Shown here piece after piece: positions 58,980 to 64,000 of a stretch of 64,000 nucleotides of DNA (position 1 is its first letter; the number at the start of each line of letters is the position of its first letter). Position numbers and translations under genes: made by a program. The notes under the pieces were generated by a model, which saw only the letters and a list, made by a program, of their open reading frames with translations, made no database searches and had not been told where the DNA came from. Origin of the DNA: Psychrobacter immobilis (GTDB lineage Bacteria > Pseudomonadota > Gammaproteobacteria > Pseudomonadales > Moraxellaceae); the NCBI RefSeq assembly GCF_904846185.1, contig NZ_CAJGZQ010000008.1, positions 62,001 through 126,000 on the forward strand. Direction: 5' to 3'.

Positions 58980-59009
58980 AAAAAAGGACACCTCTCAGCG
59001 TCCTTTTTT
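58980..59009. terminator. Bidirectional terminator between the orphan gene and sodB
   Basis: AAAAAAGGAC (58980-58989) pairs perfectly with GTCCTTTTTT (59000-59009) around a 10-nt loop. It serves two convergent genes. Confidence 0.85.
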
Positions 59010-59036
59010 ATTAATCAAATACTTAGTGGTTAAAGA

Positions 59037-59666
59037 TTACTCTTCAACACCAGCATCTTGACCTTTATATTTAGCGTTTGCGTAGTCCCAGTTCACTAGT
59101 TTGTCTAGGAACGTGTCAACATAGTCAGGACGACGGTTACGATAATCGATGTAGTACGCATGTTCCCATACGTCACAAGTCAATACTGCGATTTGGTCAT
59201 GTGCAAGTGGTGTGTCAGCGTTAGCGGTTTTGGCGATAGACAATTTGCCACCGACTTTATCAGCGACTAGCCATGCCCAACCTGAACCGAACTGAGTCAA
59301 TGCTGCATTTTTGAACTCTTCGCGGAACTTATCATAGCTACCGAAGTCTTCTTCGATTTTAGCTTTTAGATCGCCAGTAGGTTCGCCGCCGCCATTGGTT
59401 GGCGTCATGCAGTTCCAATAGAACGTGTGGTTCCATACTTGGGCTGCTTGGTTGAACATACCTTGCTTGCTGTCATCTTTAGCAGTCGCTACGATAATTT
59501 CTGGCAATGTTTTGTCTTCCAGACCAGAACCTGGTAGCAATTCGTTGAGCTTAGTCACGTAGGCATTGTGATGCTTGTCGTGATGATACTCTAGCGTCTC
59601 GGCGCTGATATGTGGCTCTAGTGCATCTTTTGCGTATGGTAGCTCTGGTAAAGTAATGTTTGACAT
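59037..59666 (-). CDS. sodB: Superoxide dismutase (iron type)
   Basis: Removes superoxide in the cytoplasm. The start chosen gives MSNITLPELPYAKDALEPHIS, with AAGGA 11 nt upstream; 16 more codons upstream in frame are rejected. Metal ligands lie in YHHDKHHNAYV, WNHTFYW and DVWEHAYYIDY. Gln in NQAAQVWNH and the overall pattern fit the Fe form rather than Mn. The 209 residues equal the E. coli SodB scale (193) with a short C-terminal tail. Fur/RyhB-type control is not visible. Confidence 0.94.
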   Translation of the reverse strand: MSNITLPELPYAKDALEPHISAETLEYHHDKHHNAYVTKLNELLPGSGLEDKTLPEIIVATAKDDSKQGMFNQAAQVWNHTFYWNCMTPTNGGGEPTGDLKAKIEEDFGSYDKFREEFKNAALTQFGSGWAWLVADKVGGKLSIAKTANADTPLAHDQIAVLTCDVWEHAYYIDYRNRRPDYVDTFLDKLVNWDYANAKYKGQDAGVEE

Positions 59667-60223
59667 AGTTATTTTATCCTTGCTGTTTTTAGCCGTCATT
59701 TTATAAAAACTCATTATAGAGACTGAATTTTACGCTATTTTTACATGATAAAAAACACGATAAAATAACGGACTAAATTGGCTGAGTTTATTGTTTGAAA
59801 TGAATGTTATTGCTTAATACCGTTTATTGTTTAACACAGTATCACGTATTATTATGAATCCAAAATTAACTTACTTTTGTTACAGTTTGCTCAAAAGCCA
59901 AGTGCTTGACTTTATAAGCATTTATTAACTTAACATTCACAAGCCATAAGATATCATTCACGGTAGCTTGGCGGCTATTATAGCAACAGTGGTGACAAAT
60001 ATCAGTTACCAAATGTTATGGATAACACTGTTAGTATAGCCTTTGGTTGTCTATAGACTAAGCGCAGAATGCCTTAGCATGCCAATCGTGCTAGGCACTT
60101 AGCTGACTGATAAACTGATGAAATTGTCATTAAGAAATAGCTATAATTTAAAAACCGACCATACTTTCGATAATGATACTTTCACTAATCATATTCTTAA
60201 TAATGAAATAACGGAATAACCCT
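59667..60223. other. Gene-free region between sodB and rdgB
   Basis: About 557 bp with divergent promoters expected. A TATAAT lies at the sodB side on the minus strand without a good -35. Structures include a palindrome GTCTATAGAC (60049-60058) and an imperfect hairpin TGCCTTAGCA (60070-60079) with TGCTAGGCA (60089-60097). No coding frame seems real. Confidence 0.4.
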
Positions 60224-60877
60224 ATGAGCACCACGAATACCTCACGATCATCCACCCAATCGACTCCTGATAATCAATGGGTGCTCGCCAGTAATAATAA
60301 AGGCAAACTGGCTGAGTTTAAAAGGCTGTTTGCCGAGGCAGATTTGGATGTGACGATCATCCCGCAAGGTCAGCTTGATATCGAAGATGCAGTTGAGGAT
60401 GGGCTAAGCTTCGTAGAAAACGCTATTATTAAAGCGCGTCATGCAAGCCGTATCAGCGGAATGCCTGCGATTGCTGATGATTCAGGACTATGTGTGCCAG
60501 TATTAGGTAACGCACCGGGCATCTACTCTGCTCGCTATGCTGGTGAGCATGGTAATGATGGTAAAAACAACATCAAGCTCATCGCTGACTTGCAGCCTAT
60601 TCGTACTGAGCACGCGAGCGAGCCTATTAAAGGGTTATTTGTTTGCGTACTGGCGATGGTTCGCCATGCTGATGATCCGCTACCGATTATCGCGCAAGGT
60701 CTGTGGCAGGGTGAGATATTAGAGACAGCGCATGGTGACGGCGGTTTTGGTTATGATCCGCTGTTTTGGTTGCCAGAGTTGCAAGCTAGCGCCGCGAGCT
60801 TAAGTGCTGCTGATAAAAATAGCATTAGTCATCGGGGGCAAGCGATTCAGCAATTATTGACGCAGTTGCCGTTGTAG
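60224..60877 (+). CDS. rdgB: XTP/dITP pyrophosphatase (RdgB/HAM1)
   Basis: Removes non-canonical purine nucleotides such as dITP and XTP. The 217 residues start with a Ser/Thr-rich tail, then WVLASNNKGKLAEFKRLF (substrate and metal contact), DDSGLCVPVLGNAPGIYSARYAG, and the C-terminal GDGGFGYDPLFWLP and SHRGQAI, all family signatures. The length is near E. coli RdgB (197) plus the N-terminal tail. Gene stands alone. Confidence 0.95.
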   Translation: MSTTNTSRSSTQSTPDNQWVLASNNKGKLAEFKRLFAEADLDVTIIPQGQLDIEDAVEDGLSFVENAIIKARHASRISGMPAIADDSGLCVPVLGNAPGIYSARYAGEHGNDGKNNIKLIADLQPIRTEHASEPIKGLFVCVLAMVRHADDPLPIIAQGLWQGEILETAHGDGGFGYDPLFWLPELQASAASLSAADKNSISHRGQAIQQLLTQLPL

Positions 60878-61390
60878 ATAACCCTTAAATCTTATAGTGG
60901 ATTCAATTTATTCCTTTAGCTATTAATGCTAATACAAGAAAGTCGAGCACAGAGATACAAATCGTAGTTTAAGCGAGATTGACGATGTAGCAGATTCAAA
61001 GGGAATTAACGATAAAGAGATAATTTTTACTTTAATAAACAGATAGATTATACTGTTCTACTTTTAAAATTTTGTTGAAAGCCGTTATTTGTCTGTATAA
61101 TTCACCAAAAAGCGTTATTATGCGGTGCATTAACGGTTTATGATTGATATCTGATAGCGCCTATTACTAAGATAACCGTTTCACATTTTAGTATCAGTCA
61201 GCGCCAGTGGTGACCAAAGGCGATTGCTCAAGGTACTGACTTTGACATTGCGCGCTATCGCTATCCCCTATTTATTCCAACGGCAACCCATGGTACACGC
61301 CCGTAATTTGAGGCACGGTTTGTCTATTACCATTTAACCCTAAGTACTATTTAATCAAACGTACTATTTAATCCTAAAGGTGTAATTAAC
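60878..61390. other. Gene-free region upstream of tig
   Basis: About 513 bp. It contains a candidate promoter (61072-61101). The 280 nt between it and tig form a long leader with no open frame or clear hairpin that I can support. Confidence 0.45.
61072..61101 (+). promoter_or_regulatory. Candidate sigma70 promoter of tig
   Basis: TTGTTG (61072-61077) and consensus TATAAT (61096-61101) with an 18-bp spacer; an overlapping TTGAAA (61075-61080) gives 15 bp. The implied 5' leader is about 280 nt. Confidence 0.5.
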
Positions 61391-62734
61391 ATGGCTACAG
61401 ATTTACAAGTCACAACCAACAAGCTATCTAATAAAGAAACCCAATTGACAGTTAAAGTACCTGTCGAAAAAATTCAAAACAAAGTCGAAGGTCGTATTCG
61501 CCAAGTTGCGAAAACTGCCAAGATTGACGGTTTCCGTAAAGGTAACGTCCCTATGTCACACATCCGCTCTCAGTACGGTGCTGGCATTCAACAAGAAGTT
61601 ATCAACGATGTGATCCGTGATACCGTTTTTGAAGCGATCAAATCTGAAGACATCCGCGCGGTTGGTATGCCTAACATCGACGACGTAAAACTTGAAGATG
61701 ATTTCTTGGTTTATCAAGCCACTGTTGAAATCTTCCCAGAAGTAGACGTGCAAGGTATCAATGAGATCGAAGTTGAACGTCACACGGCTAAAGTAAGCGA
61801 AGAAGACGTCAACACTATGATCGAAAACCTTCAAAAGCAACGTGAAGAATTCGTTGAGAAAAAAGGTAAAGCGGACAAAGGCAATCAAGTAACTTTTGAC
61901 TTTGAAGGCTCTATCGATGGCGAAAAATTCGAAGGCGGTTCTGCTGAAGACTTCAAACTGGTTATCGGTAGCAACCAGATGATTCCTGGTTTTGAAGCGG
62001 GTATCAAAGGCATGAAAGCTGGCGAAGAGAAAGTTATCGACGTCACTTTCCCAGAAGATTACCAAGCTGAAAACTTAGCGGGTAAAGAAGCTCAGTTCAA
62101 AATCAACGTAAAATTGGTTGAAAAATCTAAGCTACCAGAAATCAACGAAGAGTTCCTTGAGCTATTCGGCGTGAAAGAAGGCGGCGTTGAGAAGTTGAAA
62201 GAAGACGTTCGCAAAAACATGGAACGCGAAATCAAAAACGCTGCGCGTAGCCAAGTTAAGCAAGCGACTTTTGACGCATTGCTAGAAAAGAACGAATTTG
62301 ACGTACCAAACGCCATGCTAGAGCAAGAAATCGAGCGTCAGCGCAATATGATGATGCAACGTTTTTCTCAGCAGTTCGGTGCCAATGCTGATAGCTTCGA
62401 TAAAGACATGCTACCAAATGAGCTATTTGAAGAGCAAGCGCTACGTGCTGCCCGTCTTGGCATCATCGTTGCTCGCGTTATCGATACCAAAGGCTTAGAA
62501 GTCGATCAAGAACGCGTTGAAACCTTCATCAAAGAAGCCGCTGAAAACTACGAAGATCCAAGCGAAGTAATCGAGTATTACACCAATGACAAGCAGCAGC
62601 GCGCGAACATTGAGTCTGTGGTACTAGAAGACCAAGTAGTTGATTATTTAATCGAGCAAGGTAAAGTAACTGACAAAGAAGTTAGCTACCAAGACTTGCT
62701 AGCTGCACAGCAACAACAGCAGCAAGGCATGTAA
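61391..62734 (+). CDS. tig: Trigger factor chaperone
   Basis: Ribosome-associated chaperone and peptidyl-prolyl isomerase. The 447 residues comprise the ribosome-binding N-terminal domain with [17 protein letters not shown] (equivalent of the GFRxGKxP motif), an FKBP-type domain (about 155-240) with [13 protein letters not shown] and [15 protein letters not shown], and a helical C-terminal domain ending in a Gln-rich tail. AAAGGTG precedes the start. clpP follows 448 bp downstream, as in the tig-clpP-clpX order of E. coli. Confidence 0.97.
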   Translation: MATDLQVTTNKLSNKETQLTVKVPVEKIQNKVEGRIRQVAKTAKIDGFRKGNVPMSHIRSQYGAGIQQEVINDVIRDTVFEAIKSEDIRAVGMPNIDDVKLEDDFLVYQATVEIFPEVDVQGINEIEVERHTAKVSEEDVNTMIENLQKQREEFVEKKGKADKGNQVTFDFEGSIDGEKFEGGSAEDFKLVIGSNQMIPGFEAGIKGMKAGEEKVIDVTFPEDYQAENLAGKEAQFKINVKLVEKSKLPEINEEFLELFGVKEGGVEKLKEDVRKNMEREIKNAARSQVKQATFDALLEKNEFDVPNAMLEQEIERQRNMMMQRFSQQFGANADSFDKDMLPNELFEEQALRAARLGIIVARVIDTKGLEVDQERVETFIKEAAENYEDPSEVIEYYTNDKQQRANIESVVLEDQVVDYLIEQGKVTDKEVSYQDLLAAQQQQQQGM

Positions 62735-62748
62735 TTTAGTGAGATAAC

Positions 62749-62781
62749 TTAGCAATTTGCCATTGAATGGCAAATTGCTAA
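62749..62781. repeat. Perfect 16-bp inverted repeat after tig
   Basis: TTAGCAATTTGCCATT (62749-62764) and AATGGCAAATTGCTAA (62766-62781) form a stem with almost no spacer. It lies 15 bp after the tig stop. It lacks a T tract, so it is not a standard terminator by itself; a true terminator follows 40 bp later. Confidence 0.8.
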
Positions 62782-62794
62782 TCTCAATCTAAAC

Positions 62795-62833
62795 ATGCTC
62801 TAACATAATGCTCTAACGCAATGCTCTAACATA
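62795..62833 (+). repeat. Three tandem 13-bp repeats running into the tig terminator
   Basis: ATGCTCTAACATA (62795-62807), ATGCTCTAACGCA (62808-62820) and ATGCTCTAACATA (62821-62833). The third unit forms the left arm of the downstream terminator. Confidence 0.8.
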
Positions 62834-62850
62834 TGTGTTAGGGCATTTTT
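62821..62850 (+). terminator. Terminator of tig
   Basis: ATGCTCTAACA (62821-62831) pairs with TGTTAGGGCAT (62836-62846) with one G-U pair, followed by TTTTT. It ends the tig transcript before clpP. Confidence 0.85.
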
Positions 62851-62990
62851 ATTGGGGATTTATATGCTATCTTTATGGACAGTTTATCAACAAGCCCCTT
62901 GATAAATGGTTACAGACGCCTTATTAATAGTGAGTCAATCATTTTATTAATAGCACTCATGTTATAAATAGAAAATTATTTTTCACATGA

Positions 62991-63034
62991 AAAAGTTACT
63001 ATTGCCTCAATAAAAAAGTTACCATTAGCTCAAT
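62991..63034 (+). repeat. Two tandem 21-bp near-repeats upstream of clpP
   Basis: Copies at 62991-63011 and 63014-63034 share most bases (AAAAGTTAC and CTCAAT are common), with a period of 23 bp. They lie 150-190 bp before clpP in the otherwise gene-free tig-clpP gap (62735-63182), which also holds an inverted pair TTTATCAA (62883-62890) / TTGATAAA (62899-62906). They could be paired regulator sites. Confidence 0.5.
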
Positions 63035-63182
63035 TATTTTTAGCGATATCTGGCGCTTATTATTTCAGCCAGCGAATATTATTAAAAAGCGGCAACATCT
63101 AGCATGATGAGCAGCCATACAAGCGTAGCCGCTCGCTAGCTTCAATCCCTTTATTTTATGTACTTATAAACAGGACATCTTT

Positions 63183-63887
63183 ATGACAGATTATGATCGC
63201 ATCACTGCCAACCCACATTTTGATATGCTGATGAGTGCGCACAATGACGCACAAGGCATGCAATATACCCAAAGCGCCCCTCAAGCTGCGCATGCAGCAT
63301 TAGTGCCAATGGTCGTTGAACAATCCTCTCGTGGTGAACGCTCGTTTGATATTTTCTCGCGTCTATTGCGTGAGCGCGTTATCTTTTTGACCGGTCAAGT
63401 CGAAGACCACATGGCCAATCTGATTGTTGCACAGTTGCTATTTTTAGAAGCGGAAAACCCTGATAAAGACATCCACTTGTATATCAATTCACCAGGCGGC
63501 TCAGTGAGTGCAGGCTTGGCAATCTTTGATACCATGAACTTTATCAAACCTGAAGTATCGACCATCTGTATGGGCGGCGCTTATAGCATGGGCTCGTTCT
63601 TGCTCGCGGCTGGTCAAAAAGGCAAACGTTACTCTCTTGCCAATGCTCGTGTCATGATTCATCAGCCTTCAGGCGGCGCGCAAGGTCAAGCAACCGATAT
63701 CGAAATTAATGCGCGTGAAATTCTAAAAACGCGTGCCCGTTTAAATGAGATTTTGGCAGAACGTACTGGTCAACCATTAGAGAAAATTGAAAAAGACGTT
63801 GAGCGTGACTTTTGGTTAGATGCGAAAGAAGCCAAAGAATACGGTCTGGTTGATGAAGTATTAGAGCGCCGCCCTACTTCTTTATAA
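63183..63887 (+). CDS. clpP: ATP-dependent Clp protease proteolytic subunit
   Basis: Serine protease forming the tetradecameric ClpP chamber used with ClpX or ClpA. The 234 residues have a catalytic triad Ser135 ([11 protein letters not shown]), His160 (VMIHQPSGG) and Asp209 (ERDFWLD). The N-terminal part before ALVPMVVEQ is about 25 residues longer than in E. coli. The usual GQAASMG around Ser is here GGAYSMG. A later Met start is possible. tig lies upstream and clpX is expected just past the window. Confidence 0.95.
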   Translation: MTDYDRITANPHFDMLMSAHNDAQGMQYTQSAPQAAHAALVPMVVEQSSRGERSFDIFSRLLRERVIFLTGQVEDHMANLIVAQLLFLEAENPDKDIHLYINSPGGSVSAGLAIFDTMNFIKPEVSTICMGGAYSMGSFLLAAGQKGKRYSLANARVMIHQPSGGAQGQATDIEINAREILKTRARLNEILAERTGQPLEKIEKDVERDFWLDAKEAKEYGLVDEVLERRPTSL

Positions 63888-64000
63888 TTACCGCATAAGA
63901 GCAAAAGCTTTGATGGGCATCAAAAGCCTGAGCGTTATACGTTTTGGCTTTGATGTAAAAAATCAAAATATTTGTAAGTTTTAAATTTTAGGAGCGCCTT
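63888..64000 (+). other. clpP 3' region and probable clpX leader
   Basis: 113 bp to the end of the window. It contains two facing CTTTGATG/CATCAAA-type elements around 63908-63955 that can form hairpins and ends with AGGAG at about 63991-63995, a ribosome binding site for a gene starting beyond the window, presumably clpX. Confidence 0.4.

Noticed and set aside
61556-62065. A 169-codon minus-strand frame antisense to tig
   Set aside because: Phe/Asp/Val-rich translation typical of the complement of a Glu/Lys-rich gene.
62749-62781. Treating the 16-bp inverted repeat after tig as the terminator
   Set aside because: There is no T tract after it; a better terminator with a T tract lies at 62821-62850.

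Overview
This window is a stretch of core chromosome from a gammaproteobacterium of the Moraxellaceae, most likely Psychrobacter. The assignment rests on moderate AT richness, Moraxellaceae-like gene content and order, and protein character (short-form HisG, zinc-ribbon-free L31, NadM-Nudix plus NadV). It is inference from the sequence alone, with no database search. I see no CRISPR array, prophage, complete insertion sequence or recognisable defence island.

Layout. 1-11,740 (minus strand): a fused translation/transcription locus. In transcription order it runs rpsL-rpsG-fusA-tuf, then tRNA-Trp, then secE-nusG-rplK-rplA-rplJ-rplL-rpoB, with rpoB cut by the window edge. Good sigma70 promoters sit before rpsL, tuf and the tRNA, and hairpin terminators follow tuf and rplL. 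11,740-16,440: an EcsC-like gene, then fabB and pabB 2 bp apart, with a palindrome upstream of fabB. 16,490-21,740 (minus): ibaG-murA-hisG-hisD-hisC. 21,860-26,850: an alpha/beta hydrolase, then dolP-like and yraN-like genes divergent from rsmI, then a PfkB sugar kinase. 26,990-29,200: metY and nfuA. 29,730-34,630: a small membrane ORF, a hydrolase, and an NAD salvage cluster (nadM-nudix, nadV) with an SGNH hydrolase. 34,770-42,860: rpmE2, yceI, a FemAB/GNAT-like gene framed by twin terminators, a lipoprotein, an FAD oxidoreductase, a LOG-family gene, a hydrolase and an ExoX-like exonuclease. 43,060-49,490: an M23 peptidase, phoR-phoB with a Pho box, dtd, psd, a DUF1287 gene, an HD phosphohydrolase and an isochorismatase-like hydrolase. 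49,690-55,240: a rhomboid-like protein lacking its catalytic residues, then fadA and fadB. 56,010-64,000: a polyprenyl synthase, a DUF72 gene, an orphan membrane-anchored protein, sodB, rdgB, tig and clpP; the window ends at a ribosome-binding-site-like sequence where clpX would be expected.

How the genes work together. Most of the window is housekeeping: ribosome and RNA polymerase subunits, elongation factors, unsaturated fatty acid synthesis and beta-oxidation, histidine and folate synthesis, peptidoglycan precursor synthesis, phosphatidylethanolamine synthesis, phosphate sensing, NAD salvage from nicotinamide, and protein folding and proteolysis. The points most worth a second look are a predicted pseudo-rhomboid (catalytic Ser replaced by Trp), a 174-bp MITE-like element beside the DUF1287 gene, a PhoR with no membrane anchor, a 29-bp perfect inverted repeat that with a sister hairpin frames the FemAB-like gene, and several repeat or hairpin structures in leaders (rplL-rpoB, rpsG-fusA, fusA-tuf, tig-clpP).
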